A stretch of 64,000 nt of DNA from Williamsia sp. DF01-3. GTDB taxonomy: Bacteria > Actinomycetota > Actinomycetes > Mycobacteriales > Mycobacteriaceae. Below are positions 19,927 through 31,822 of this stretch, piece by piece. The stretch lies in assembly GCF_023051145.1 (NCBI RefSeq), contig NZ_JALKFS010000005.1, forward strand, positions 1,116,001-1,180,000. The letters run 5' to 3'. The translations under genes were made by a program, and so were the position numbers. Under the pieces are notes generated by a model. The model worked only from the letters and a program-made list of their open reading frames with translations, did not search any database and was not told where the DNA came from. Within the stretch, counting starts at the first letter, position 1. Every line of letters starts with the position of its first letter.

Positions 19927-21344
19927 CGGTACTCCCGGATCCTGGGGAAGATCCCGACGAAGGCGGCGATGCCGGCCGCGATGCCCAAGAGCAAGATCCC
20001 GAGTCCGGCGTACCCGATGACCACCCGTGCGGTGTTGATGTCGTCGCGGAACGTGTTGCGGGTGTCGGTGATGCCATCGACAAGGGCGGTGTCGAGGCGG
20101 CTGTATGCCGCGGCCGACCCGTCGGGGTTGTCGCCCACCGCGATGGCGGTGGCGCCGTTGAAGTCGCCGGCGTTGGTGCGTTCGAGGATGGCGGCATGGG
20201 CATCACGCCACAGGGCGAGAGCGTCGACCGCGTCGGCCACCGAGTCCTCGGCGACGTCCTTGCGATCGTCCTCGCGGTAGTCGGTCAGCACGGTGTCGAT
20301 CTGGGCGACCGCTTTGGCGTACCCCGACTCGAGCTCCTGCTGATCGCCTCGCCGAACGAGAGAGAGGGTTTCATCGGAGCGCGCCTGCTGGGTGAGGATG
20401 CGGGCCTGGGTCAGCTCGCGGAGCGGAACTGCGCCGCGGTTCTCGGCGTTGGCGGTGGAGTTGACCGACAGCAAGCCGCCGACGAGCAACCACAGCAAGC
20501 CGATCAGGACGCACCCGATGCCCACCAGCAATCCGAGGTTGAAGCGCCGGCGACTGCGCCTGGCGACGTACAGGTGCGCGGCAATCATCGCTGCCAGCAG
20601 CAACATCAGAGCCGTGTAGACGCCCCAGGGCGCGTTGGTGAAGTTGGTCCTCGAATCGCCGATGGCGTCGGCGCGCTCGGCGTACAGCCGTTCGGCTGCG
20701 GGCAGGATCATCTCCTGCATCATGTTCGATGCCTCGCCGAGATACGCCGAGCCCACCGGATTGCCGAGTCGGTTGTTGATCCGGGCCGACTCGATCAGAC
20801 CGGTGTAGACGGGGATCTGGGCCGAGAGGGTGGTGAGGTCCTGCCGGATCTCGGTGTTGTCCATCGCGGCGCCGCTGACCGACTGGATGAGGGCGTGCGC
20901 TGCGGTGGCGACCGCATCGTTGTAACGCTCGCGGAGTTCGGGCGGTTCGAGGCCGCCGGAGATGAACGCCGAATTGGCGGCGGCGTCCGCGATGGACAGC
21001 GAGCTGTAGAGAACCTGCGAGGCCTCGGCTAGCGGCTCGGTCTGCACGATCATGTTCTCGAGCGTGGTGGTGCGGTCGTCCAGCGTGTCGGACGAATACC
21101 AGCCGACGACCACCGACGAGATCAGCAGCACCAGCGAGATGATCATCAGTTTGCCGGGGCTGGTCCAGGCCAGCTCGCGCATGTTGGTGAGCGGGTTCTG
21201 GGTGCGCTCACGGGTCAGACTCAGTACTTCGCGCCGGGTCAGGGGAGCGGGCCGATCGAACAGCGGCCGTCGGAAGCGGCCGCTGTACGGCTTCTCCGCA
21301 TGCATGAGCCGGGTACGCAAAGAACTTGCGTTGCCGCCGGTCAC
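19923..21344 (-). CDS. glnX: Membrane sensor GlnX
   Basis: A 473-residue membrane protein that starts the glnX-glnH-pknG operon. Four hydrophobic helices are visible: SPGKLMIISLVLLISSVVVGWYSS, the closely spaced central pair WGVYTALMLLLAAMIAAHLYV and GLLVGIGCVLIGLLWLLVGGLL, and a C-terminal VVIGYAGLGILLLGIAAGIAAFVGIF. Two extracytoplasmic helical bundles lie between them. This matches GlnX, which relays GlnH occupancy to PknG. I chose GTG 21344, preceded by AAGAAGGGA, because it gives the VTGGNASSLRTRL start; a longer version from ATG 21419 has weaker support. Confidence 0.85.
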   Translation of the reverse strand: MTGGNASSLRTRLMHAEKPYSGRFRRPLFDRPAPLTRREVLSLTRERTQNPLTNMRELAWTSPGKLMIISLVLLISSVVVGWYSSDTLDDRTTTLENMIVQTEPLAEASQVLYSSLSIADAAANSAFISGGLEPPELRERYNDAVATAAHALIQSVSGAAMDNTEIRQDLTTLSAQIPVYTGLIESARINNRLGNPVGSAYLGEASNMMQEMILPAAERLYAERADAIGDSRTNFTNAPWGVYTALMLLLAAMIAAHLYVARRSRRRFNLGLLVGIGCVLIGLLWLLVGGLLSVNSTANAENRGAVPLRELTQARILTQQARSDETLSLVRRGDQQELESGYAKAVAQIDTVLTDYREDDRKDVAEDSVADAVDALALWRDAHAAILERTNAGDFNGATAIAVGDNPDGSAAAYSRLDTALVDGITDTRNTFRDDINTARVVIGYAGLGILLLGIAAGIAAFVGIFPRIREYR

Positions 21345-21522
21345 GCGATCCCTTCTTCCTCCAGGCCCGCCGCGCAGGGCCAGGTCCTGATCGCAGATGA
21401 GTGGATGTGAAACCGACATTACTGCGAATTGCCGAGCCGGTTGCGACAGTGCGGCCCTGTGTCACCCCGGCGGGGCAAGTAGCGTTGCACCGAGGTAGGT
21501 CGGCTGGGCGAGGAGGTGTCGC

Positions 21523-22008
21523 GTGCGGGGCGACGGCGACGGTTGGGTTTTCGACGCGGACGGATCGCGATACTGGGGACGGCACGGCGCCGCGGGCCTG
21601 TTGCTGTACACCCCGAGCGAGACCAGTTCGGTCCTCGTTCTGCTGCAACATCGCGCTGTGTGGAGCCACCAGGGTGGCACGTGGGCACTGCCCGGTGGAG
21701 CCCGCGATTCACACGAGAGTGCGGTGGACACGGCCGTCCGTGAGGCCGATGAAGAAGCGGGAATCGCCGATGCCGAGCTCACGGTGCGTGACGAGCTGGT
21801 GACGCACCGGGCGCCGAGCGGCTGGACTTACACCACGGTGATCGCCGAGGTGGCCGCCCCACTGGCCACCACGGCCAACCTCGAGTCGGTGGAGCTGCGG
21901 TGGGTCAGCGCCGATGAGGTCGGCGATCTGGCACTCCATCCCGCGTTCGCCGTGAGCTGGCCCGAGCTGCGCAGCAAGCTCAGCGCGTTCTCCCAGTCCG
22001 ACACCTGA
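21523..22008 (+). CDS. Nudix hydrolase
   Basis: A 161-residue Nudix hydrolase. The Nudix box is complete: GGARDSHESAVDTAVREADEEAG at about residues 59-81, matching G-x5-E-x7-REUXEEXGU. It also has the preceding WALPGG. Members cleave nucleoside diphosphates linked to another moiety, often as housecleaning enzymes. The substrate is not predictable. GTG 21523 has GAGGAGG seven bases upstream. It is divergent from glnX and convergent with the WYL regulator, whose stop is ten bases away. Confidence 0.9.
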   Translation: MRGDGDGWVFDADGSRYWGRHGAAGLLLYTPSETSSVLVLLQHRAVWSHQGGTWALPGGARDSHESAVDTAVREADEEAGIADAELTVRDELVTHRAPSGWTYTTVIAEVAAPLATTANLESVELRWVSADEVGDLALHPAFAVSWPELRSKLSAFSQSDT

Positions 22009-22018
22009 CCGCGGCGGG

Positions 22019-23020
22019 TCACCGCGCTGCGAGCGATGCCCGTCGCGCCAAGTCGGCGAAGGCGGCACCGAGTTCGGGCGGCCCCACCACCTCGATGTCG
22101 ACGTCGAATCTGCACAGTGCGGCCGCCAGCGCCGCCCATGACCACGACCCCGACCGCAGTCGGCACCGCGAGGGTCCGAGTGACTCGACAACCCCATCGT
22201 GGGCGAATGGATGCACGTCCTTGGCGTCGGTGTGAAGGATCACGTCACCGATGCACGGCCAGCGGTCGGTGTTGTCGGCCGAACCCTTGAACCGGCTTTC
22301 GAGGAACGTGCCCACGTCACCCCCGGGGATTTCGCGACGGACGAACCGTGGTCCCGTCGGTGTCCTCGGAGTCATTCGGTCCGCTCGAAAGACCCGCCAA
22401 TCATCAGAATCGGGATCCCACCCCATCACGTACCACCGGCCCAGCCGTGACACGAGGTGGTGTGGCTGCACCCTGCGGGTCGGACGCGCCGGCCCGGCGT
22501 CCTCACCATCGGTGTCCGTGTCGTCGGCACGGCGGTGGTCGAAACGGAGTTCTTCGCCGCGTCGGATCGCGTCGCCGATGGCGAGCAGCACGTCGGTTCC
22601 GGCTGTCGGTGGGTTGTTTCCCGCGAGGGGCGTGAGTTCGACCGCGTCGACTCTCGGCCGCAGACGGCTCGGCAGTACCTGCCTGACGGTGGTCAGTGCC
22701 CGAGCCGCAGATTCCCCGATGTCTGCGCCGGTGTTGGGTGCGGCCTGCAACGCGATCGCAATCGCGACGACCTGTTCGTCGTCGAACAGCATCGGGGGAA
22801 CAATCGCGCCGGCGTCAAGCCGATAGCCGCCGTCGCGTCCCTTGGTGGCGCGGATCTCGTAGCCGAGCTCACGCAGCCGGTCCACATCGCGACGCAGGGT
22901 GCGCTCGCTGATGTCGAGGCGGTCGGCCAGGAGCCACCCCGGCCAGTCGCGTGGTGCCTGGAGCAGTGACAGCAGCGACAGCAGTCGGCGCGAGGTACTC
23001 GTGGCGGGTGTCAGCGGCAT
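22019..23020 (-). CDS. HTH-WYL transcriptional regulator
   Basis: A 333-residue regulator. The N-terminal winged helix is RRLLSLLSLLQAPRDWPGWLLADRLDISERTLRRDVDRLRELGYEIRATKGRDGGYRL (about residues 11-68). It is followed by a WYL domain (VQPHHLVSRLGRWYVMGWDPDSDDWRVFRADRM) and a C-terminal WCX extension. WYL domains bind small ligands or nucleic acid and control stress, repair or metabolic genes. It is divergent from the VOC-family gene across 104 bases, so that gene is a candidate target. Confidence 0.87.
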   Translation of the reverse strand: MPLTPATSTSRRLLSLLSLLQAPRDWPGWLLADRLDISERTLRRDVDRLRELGYEIRATKGRDGGYRLDAGAIVPPMLFDDEQVVAIAIALQAAPNTGADIGESAARALTTVRQVLPSRLRPRVDAVELTPLAGNNPPTAGTDVLLAIGDAIRRGEELRFDHRRADDTDTDGEDAGPARPTRRVQPHHLVSRLGRWYVMGWDPDSDDWRVFRADRMTPRTPTGPRFVRREIPGGDVGTFLESRFKGSADNTDRWPCIGDVILHTDAKDVHPFAHDGVVESLGPSRCRLRSGSWSWAALAAALCRFDVDIEVVGPPELGAAFADLARRASLAAR

Positions 23021-23076
23021 GCCTTCGATTCTGCCGGGATAAGCGGACGAACTCTGACCTATGAGGTGCGCACAGT

Positions 23077-23104
23077 GGGCACCGGACCGGAAAAACCGGT
23101 GTCC
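23077..23104. promoter_or_regulatory. Inverted repeat upstream of the VOC gene
   Basis: GGGCACCGG (23077-23085) pairs with CCGGTGTCC (23096-23104), with one G-T position, around ACCGGAAAAA. It ends 20 bases before the VOC start and lies in the region shared with the divergent WYL regulator. An operator for that regulator or a leader hairpin is possible. Confidence 0.3.
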
Positions 23105-23124
23105 GAGCCTTACAAGGAGCAGAT

Positions 23125-23589
23125 ATGACCTACAACGCAGTCACCCACCTCAACTTCGACGGTGAGGCCCGGGCGGCCCTCGAGTTCTACCGATCGATCT
23201 TCGGCGGCGAGATGACCGTCGCGACCTATGGCGACTTCGGTATGCCAATAGATGCCCCTGGAGCCGATCGGGTTGTCTTCGGCCAGATCGTGGGGCAGTC
23301 CGGATTCGGCGTGATGGCCTACGACGCGCCCGCACCGGCCGAGCCGTCGCGCGCGGCCGCGCCCACGCCGGTCACCAGGCGCGAGAACGGGATGACCCTC
23401 ACGAACTCGCCGTTCTTCGTGTCGGTGCGGGGTGAGAGCGTCGATGAGGTCCGTGCCCTGTGGGACGGGCTCGCCGACGGCGCCGACATCGTCGAAGAGT
23501 TCGGCCCCGCCCCATGGGCGCCGGCCTTCGGCATGCTCACCGATCGTTTCGGCGTCACATGGATCATCGACGTGGCAGCGCAGTACTGA
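23125..23589 (+). CDS. VOC-superfamily (PhnB/glyoxalase-like) protein
   Basis: A 154-residue protein of the vicinal-oxygen-chelate fold, PhnB subgroup. It begins VTHLNFDGEARAALEFYRSIFGGEMTVATYGDFG and ends with FGPAPWAPAFGMLTDRFGVTWIIDV, the usual two beta-alpha-beta-beta-beta modules. PhnB-like proteins are often of unknown catalytic role; several bind metals or small electrophiles. ATG 23125 is preceded by AAGGAG. Probable regulation by the divergent WYL protein is an inference from position only. Confidence 0.85.
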   Translation: MTYNAVTHLNFDGEARAALEFYRSIFGGEMTVATYGDFGMPIDAPGADRVVFGQIVGQSGFGVMAYDAPAPAEPSRAAAPTPVTRRENGMTLTNSPFFVSVRGESVDEVRALWDGLADGADIVEEFGPAPWAPAFGMLTDRFGVTWIIDVAAQY

Positions 23590-23626
23590 TCTGGCACGGG
23601 CCGTCGCCGATCTACCGGTGACCGAC

Positions 23627-24121
23627 TCAGTAGAGCCGGTTGGCCGCCGCGATCAGGCCACTCAGTGCCGACTCCTGACCGGTGCGGCCGTTCCCCATCG
23701 CCCAGGTGCGCCGGTCGTCGCGCTCGCACAGCAGGAAAGTGGCCACGCCGCCGGTGAAGTCGTATTGGTGGAGGCTGACGATCTCGACGCCGGCGCCCAA
23801 GCGGTACAACATGTCGGTGAGCGCGCTGATCGGTCCGGTCGCGGTCGCCGAGAGCGATCGGATGACGTCGCCGGTGGCGATGGTCGCCCTACAGTGCAGG
23901 AGGTCTTGTGGGGCGGCCGACGCGGTCCAGTTGCCGAGCCGAATCGGTCCGGTCGTGGGCGCGTAGGTGTCGGCGAAAGCTGTCCACGTCATGCCGGCGG
24001 CCTCGGCCCGCAGCGGCGATGGCAGTGATCTGCCATAGCGGGAGGCAAAAGGATCGGGCGCGGTGGCCTGCGAATGTGGGGAGATCGGTGTATCTGGTGT
24101 GGTGAGAGTGTTCATCGACAT
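23627..24121 (-). CDS. Stand-alone LeuA-type regulatory (allosteric) domain protein
   Basis: A 164-residue protein whose C-terminal half resembles the allosteric dimer domain of 2-isopropylmalate synthase. The region around residues 78-164 has TATGPISALTDMLYRLG, VEIVSLHQYDFTGGVATFLLCE and WAMGNGRTGQESALSGLIAAANRL, matching GNGPVDAL...VDYxxH...GVGxDxxxxxASLxAxxSAxNRL of LeuA. The N-terminal part (DPFASRYGRSLPSPLRAEAAGMTWTAFADTY) is not a catalytic TIM barrel, so this cannot be isopropylmalate synthase. It may sense leucine or modulate LeuA by hetero-oligomerisation; that is inference. A putative branched-chain leader peptide and alternative hairpins lie directly upstream. Confidence 0.65.
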   Translation of the reverse strand: MSMNTLTTPDTPISPHSQATAPDPFASRYGRSLPSPLRAEAAGMTWTAFADTYAPTTGPIRLGNWTASAAPQDLLHCRATIATGDVIRSLSATATGPISALTDMLYRLGAGVEIVSLHQYDFTGGVATFLLCERDDRRTWAMGNGRTGQESALSGLIAAANRLY

Positions 24122-24160
24122 GGTCTTCCGGAGAAAAGGATGACCAGCAGGTAGCGCTCA

Positions 24161-24201
24161 CGGCCCGCAACGGGGGGCCGGTCGGATCAGACCCCGCTGC
24201 G
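24161..24201 (-). promoter_or_regulatory. Candidate transcription attenuator, mutually exclusive hairpins
   Basis: Read on the minus strand, CGCAGCGGGG (24201-24192) can pair with CCCCGTTGCG (24175-24166), ten pairs with one G-U. Alternatively CGGCCC (24180-24175) can pair with GGGCCG (24166-24161) around an eight-base loop. The two structures compete for the same bases. The first arm overlaps the end of the leader ORF, so ribosome stalling there would decide the outcome. There is no tight U-run after the second hairpin. Confidence 0.5.
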
Positions 24202-24225
24202 GTGAACTACGAGAATGCGCTTCAT
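24187..24225 (-). CDS. Putative branched-chain amino acid leader peptide, 12 residues
   Basis: ATG 24225 opens a 13-codon ORF encoding MKRILVVHRSGV and ending in TGA at 24187. Five of the twelve residues are Ile, Leu or Val, including the run ILVV. It lies upstream of a LeuA-domain gene, ahead of competing hairpins, and just after a possible promoter that would give a nearly leaderless start. This is the organisation of ribosome-mediated attenuators of leucine and isoleucine-valine genes in actinobacteria. It is too short to be certain on composition alone. Confidence 0.5.
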   Translation of the reverse strand: MKRILVVHRSGV

Positions 24226-24234
24226 GATTCGCCA

Positions 24235-24264
24235 ACCATAGTCCTCAGGATTTTGTTCTTGCAA
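24235..24264 (-). promoter_or_regulatory. Candidate promoter for the leader peptide and LeuA-domain gene
   Basis: On the minus strand, TTGCAA (24264-24259) and TATGGT (24240-24235) are separated by 18 bases, within the last codons of thiE. The leader ATG lies nine bases after the -10 hexamer, so the start of transcription would fall at or just before the ATG. Confidence 0.4.
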
Positions 24265-24952
24265 CCAGTTTGTCCTTCAAACGGCGGGCAGCGTTACAGG
24301 GATCATCCGATGCAGTGATCGCGCGTACCACCACGATGCGGTCGGCCCCGGCGTCGAGTACCTCCGCGAGTCGCTGTTCGTCGATGCCGCCGATGGCGAA
24401 CCACGGCCGCGGCGCTGCCAGTTCGGCGGTGGCACGCACGAGGTCGAGACCCGGTGCGAATCGGCCCGGTTTGGTCGGGGTGGGCCAGCAGGGTCCGGTG
24501 CAGAAGTAGTCGACCCCGGGCTGCTCGGCAGCGGACGTCGCCTGCCCGACATCATGTGTCGACCGGCCGATCACCACCTCGTCGCCCACGATGCGGCGAG
24601 CCAGATCCACCGGCAGGTCGTCCTGCCCCAGGTGCAGCACATCGGCGCCGCTCAACGCTGCGATGTCCGCTCGATCGTTCACGGCCAGCAGCGCGCCGTG
24701 GCGTGCGGTCACCTCGGCGAGCGCACCGAGGAGATCGAGTTCTTGCGCGGCTTCGAGTGGTCCGAACTCGCGTTCACCAGCCGACCCCTTGTCTCGCAAC
24801 TGGATGACGTCCACGCCGCCGGCCAGTGCGGCGTCCGCGAACTCGACGAGATCGCCGCGTTCGCGCCGGGCGTCGGTGCAGAGGTAGAGCTGGGCGGTGG
24901 TCAGGCGATCGCGGGCATTCACGATCGCCGAATCTACCTTCTGCCGAACCAT
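24245..24952 (-). CDS. thiE: Thiamine-phosphate synthase
   Basis: A 235-residue TIM-barrel enzyme that joins HMP diphosphate and thiazole phosphate to thiamin phosphate. Conserved segments are [75 protein letters not shown] and [30 protein letters not shown]. The ATG at 24952 has AGGAGG seven bases upstream and gives the normal length; the reading frame continues upstream to 25144 through the divergent promoter and is rejected. It is divergent from the TPP riboswitch and thiO-thiS-thiG. Confidence 0.93.
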   Translation of the reverse strand: MVRQKVDSAIVNARDRLTTAQLYLCTDARRERGDLVEFADAALAGGVDVIQLRDKGSAGEREFGPLEAAQELDLLGALAEVTARHGALLAVNDRADIAALSGADVLHLGQDDLPVDLARRIVGDEVVIGRSTHDVGQATSAAEQPGVDYFCTGPCWPTPTKPGRFAPGLDLVRATAELAAPRPWFAIGGIDEQRLAEVLDAGADRIVVVRAITASDDPCNAARRLKDKLVARTKS

Positions 24953-25026
24953 GGGCCGGCCTCCTGGCCGACCCGACGGACTGGCCTTCGGGTCGAACCG
25001 ACGGAGTAGGCTGTCGGTCAGTACAC

Positions 25027-25122
25027 ACACGGGTGCCCGAGGGATGCGTCGGGCTGAGATCTGGGTCGCGAACCTGCCCATGACCGTTACACCTGATCCG
25101 GGTAATGCCGGCGAAGGAAGAA
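25027..25122 (+). ncRNA. TPP riboswitch (THI element) upstream of thiO
   Basis: The conserved THI-box elements are present in order: GGGTGCCCGA, GGGCTGAGA at 25061-25069, then ACCTGATCCGGGTAATGCCG and GCGAAGGAAG. The sensor binds thiamin diphosphate. The aptamer ends within ten bases of the thiO ATG at 25129 and includes or borders its ribosome-binding site (GAAGGTGG), so ligand binding probably hides translation initiation of thiO-thiS-thiG. Confidence 0.93.
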
Positions 25123-25128
25123 GGTGGG

Positions 25129-26198
25129 ATGAAGTCTCTCGCAATCGTCGGTGGCGCCGTCATCGGTCTGGCATGTGCGGTCCGCGCCGCCGAATCAGGC
25201 TGGCAGGTAACCGTTTACGACCCGGGTCATCTCGAGCCGCAGCGCGGCGGGGGGCAACTGGTGTCCACCGCGGCATCGCGGGTGGCCGCCGGGATGTTGG
25301 GCATCGCGGGGGAGAGCCGCACCGGTGACGACGTCTACCTCGCCTTTGCCGAGCAGGCGATGTCGCGCTGGCCCGAGTTCGTCGACCGGCTGGGCGACGA
25401 CCAGGTGGTCGCTGCCTCCTCGAGCCTGATGGTGGGCGTCGACAGCGCGGACGTCGGTGAGTTGGCCATGGTCGCAGAATGGCTGACCCGACGCGGGCAT
25501 CCGATAGAACCGTTGACCGGCAGGGAGATCCGTGCACTCGAGCCCGCGGTGTCGGGGCGGGTTCGCAGCGGCTACCTGGCCGCGCGAGAGATGGCGGTGA
25601 ACAATCGCCGCCTGCTGGCCGTGCTTGCCGACCGCGCGGCAACCTCGGGAGTACGGATCGAGACCACAACAGTGCACGACCTCGCGGAGGTCTCCGCCGA
25701 CCAGGTGCTGCTCGCCGCAGGTGTCGGGTCGGCCGCGCTCTGGACCGGGCTCCCGGTCTACCCCTCCAAAGGCGAAGTTCTGCGGCTCGGATCCACGCCC
25801 GGCGCACTGCCTCCGCCGAAACACGTTGTGCGCGGCCGGGTCAACGGACGGGCGGTGTACGTGGTGCCTCGGCCCGACGGCGTTGTCGTCGGGGCCACCC
25901 AGTACGACAGCGGGTTCGACCGGCGTCCCGTGGCCGGTGGGGTGGCGGACCTGCTCACCGACGCCATCGAGCTCATGCCGTCGTTGCGCGAGTACCACCT
26001 CCTCAGCGCCGAGGCGGGACTGCGCCCTGCAACACCCGACGGGATGCCACTCATCGGCCGGCTCGACGAGCGGACGATCGCGGCGACGGGTCACGGCCGC
26101 AACGGGATCCTGATGTGCCCGCTCACCGCAGATCTGGTGACAGACATCCTCTCCGGCAAGGAGATCGACCAACCGGCAACAGAACCAGGGAGATTCGC

Positions 26199-26214
<16 letters not shown>
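25129..26214 (+). CDS. thiO: Glycine oxidase ThiO
   Basis: A 361-residue FAD-dependent amine oxidase of the DAO family that oxidises glycine to iminoglycine for thiazole synthesis. The dinucleotide-binding start is [31 protein letters not shown], with GGAVIGL replacing the usual GxGxxG. Later motifs are [48 protein letters not shown] and [17 protein letters not shown]...[14 protein letters not shown]. The start at 25129 sits directly behind the TPP riboswitch. It overlaps thiS by 16 bases, and thiS overlaps thiG, so the three are tightly coupled. Confidence 0.92.
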
Positions 26215-27207
<993 letters not shown>

Positions 27208-27274
27208 GACCACCGGTGAAGATCAGTCACAAGGATGAGGTGGGCGGCGGTACTGCTCTGGCACACTGAGGGCC

Positions 27275-28384
27275 ATGATCAGAGTTCAGGGCCTGACGAA
27301 GGTCTATGGCAAGAACCAGGTGGTCAGCAACCTCACGTTTGACGTGAAACCAGGTGTGGTGACCGGTTTTCTGGGTCCCAACGGTGCAGGCAAGTCCACC
27401 ACCATGCGGATGATCCTGGGGCTCGACCGTCCCACGTCGGGTACCGCGACCATCAATGGGTTGCCGTACCGCGAGCTCAAGAGGCCGCTGACCCAGGTGG
27501 GCGCGCTGCTCGACGCCAAGTGGGTGCATCCGAACCGCACCGCCCGTAGCCACCTGCGCTGGATGGCGGCGTCCAACGGGATCCCGAACCACCGCGTCGA
27601 CCAGGTGCTGGCCGATGTCGGTCTCACCGAGGTGGCGGGCAAGAAGGCCGGTGGCTTCTCACTCGGCATGTCCCAGCGCCTCGGATTGGCGGGTGCACTG
27701 CTCGGCGACCCAGGCGTCCTGCTGTTCGACGAGCCGGTCAACGGCCTCGATCCCGAAGGCATCGTCTGGATCCGAAAGTTCATGCGGGCTCTGGCCGACC
27801 AGGGTCGCACCGTGTTGGTGTCGAGCCATCTGCTCACCGAGATGTCGCTCACTGCAGAACATCTGGTGGTGATCGGCCGCGGTCAGCTGATCGCGGATGC
27901 CTCTGTCAAGGACTTCACCAGCAGCGCGCAGGTCACCGTCCGCGTGCGTAGTCCCAAACTCGGCGAACTGCAGGCTGCGCTCGCCGCGGCCGGGCTGCGT
28001 TCGGTGCCGATGGCCGACGACGGGGCAGGCCCGTCGTTGCGCCTGGAAAACGTCACCACCGACCAGGTGGGCGACATCGCTGCGGCCAACGGCATCGGTC
28101 TCCACGAGCTCTCGGGCAAGACTGCTTCGCTAGAGGAGGTCTTCATGTCGATGACCGCGGGCGCTGTCGAATATCACGGCAACGACGCGATGGCCTTTCC
28201 CGGACAACAACAGTCGGCAGCCTCCTATCCTGCTCAGCAAGGTCAATTCGCACCACCGCCGCCGGGGTGGGGTCCGCAACCAGGTGTGCAACCGCCTGCG
28301 GGCCAACCGGGTTACGCGCAACCGGGTCATCCGCAATCAGGTTGGGACGAATCGGGTCAGAATCAATCTGGGGGTAAAGCCTGA
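27275..28384 (+). CDS. ABC transporter ATP-binding protein with proline/glutamine/glycine-rich tail
   Basis: A 369-residue protein. The first 220 residues are an ABC ATPase of the drug/lantibiotic-exporter class: Walker A GPNGAGKST, signature SLGMSQRLGLAGAL, Walker B VLLFDEPVNGLDPEG, SSHLLTEM switch. A small regulatory domain follows. The final 70 or so residues are a low-complexity tail of PG, QP and Q repeats (QPGVQPPAGQPGYAQPGHPQSG), which is unusual for this family and probably disordered. The stop overlaps the permease ATG (TGATG). Together they form an importer/exporter of unknown substrate placed between the two thiamin blocks. Confidence 0.88.
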   Translation: MIRVQGLTKVYGKNQVVSNLTFDVKPGVVTGFLGPNGAGKSTTMRMILGLDRPTSGTATINGLPYRELKRPLTQVGALLDAKWVHPNRTARSHLRWMAASNGIPNHRVDQVLADVGLTEVAGKKAGGFSLGMSQRLGLAGALLGDPGVLLFDEPVNGLDPEGIVWIRKFMRALADQGRTVLVSSHLLTEMSLTAEHLVVIGRGQLIADASVKDFTSSAQVTVRVRSPKLGELQAALAAAGLRSVPMADDGAGPSLRLENVTTDQVGDIAAANGIGLHELSGKTASLEEVFMSMTAGAVEYHGNDAMAFPGQQQSAASYPAQQGQFAPPPPGWGPQPGVQPPAGQPGYAQPGHPQSGWDESGQNQSGGKA

Positions 28385-29133
28385 TGCTCACCAACGCCGT
28401 AGCGGCAGAGCGCATCAAACTCGTCACCACCAAGTCGCCGTACTGGTGTGTCGGCATCGTCATCGTTCTCGGACTGGGACTGGCATTCCTCCTGGGGTGG
28501 GCCACCAATGCCGACAACACCTCGGACAGCGAGGTCAACGTCTCCGACTTCGTGGTCGGTACCACCGGATTCGGTGTCACGGTCCTCATGATCATGGCCG
28601 TGCTGGCGGTCACCAGTGAGTTCCGTTTCGGCACCATCCGGACGTCGTTCCAGGCGGTTCCTCAGCGGTACAACGTCCTGCTGGCGAAGGCCGCCGTATA
28701 CGGCGGGCTGGCTGCGGCAGTCACGTTTGTGCTCACCCTCATCTCGGTTCCGATCGGCAAGGTGATGTCGGGTTCCGACGTCGATCTGCTCGGTTCCCAC
28801 GCCATCCGGCTGTACTGGGGCGTTCCGCTCTACGCATTCCTGGCCGTGCTCATCGGGTTGGGTATCGGAGCACTGATCCGCCAGACGGCCGGTGCGATCG
28901 TCGTCCTGCTGGTCTGGAGCCTGGTGCTCGAGAACGTGCTGTCGGCGATCCCGAAGGTCCAGGACGTTGCCGGACCCCTCATGCCGTTCCTGAACGCCAA
29001 CCACTTCATCGACGGCCGTGAACTCGGATTCGATTGGTACTGGAACGAATACGGGTCGCTGTTCTACTTCATCGTGATCACCGCATTGGTCTTCGGTGCG
29101 GCGATCTTCGTGACCGACCGCCGCGACGCCTGA
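28384..29133 (+). CDS. ABC transporter permease
   Basis: A 249-residue membrane protein of the ABC-2 type with six helices, including YWCVGIVIVLGLGLAFLLGW, VLMIMAVLAVTSEFRFGTIR and FYFIVITALVFGAAIFV. The segment SEFRFGTIRTSFQAVPQRYNVLLAKA is the conserved coupling region seen in permeases paired with such ATPases. It is translationally coupled to the preceding ATP-binding gene and converges on thiD, 21 bases apart. The substrate cannot be assigned; proximity to thiamin genes is not enough to suggest thiamin transport. Confidence 0.85.
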   Translation: MLTNAVAAERIKLVTTKSPYWCVGIVIVLGLGLAFLLGWATNADNTSDSEVNVSDFVVGTTGFGVTVLMIMAVLAVTSEFRFGTIRTSFQAVPQRYNVLLAKAAVYGGLAAAVTFVLTLISVPIGKVMSGSDVDLLGSHAIRLYWGVPLYAFLAVLIGLGIGALIRQTAGAIVVLLVWSLVLENVLSAIPKVQDVAGPLMPFLNANHFIDGRELGFDWYWNEYGSLFYFIVITALVFGAAIFVTDRRDA

Positions 29134-29154
29134 CCAGAGGACGCCGAGGTCTCG

Positions 29155-31790
<2,636 letters not shown>

Positions 31791-31822
31791 TTCTATTGTC
31801 CAAGGGCAGCTTACGCCGCTCG

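Noticed and set aside
19866-21032. Open frame of 388 codons on the plus strand
   Set aside because: Antisense to glnX; the glnX strand has membrane helices and operon context.
24172-24177. Hexa-G run considered as a fifth homopolymer error site
   Set aside because: It is non-coding, and the competing hairpins pair well with the sequence as written.
27275-29133. Thiamin transporter assignment for the ABC pair
   Set aside because: Only neighbourhood supports it; there is no substrate-binding protein or riboswitch directly upstream.
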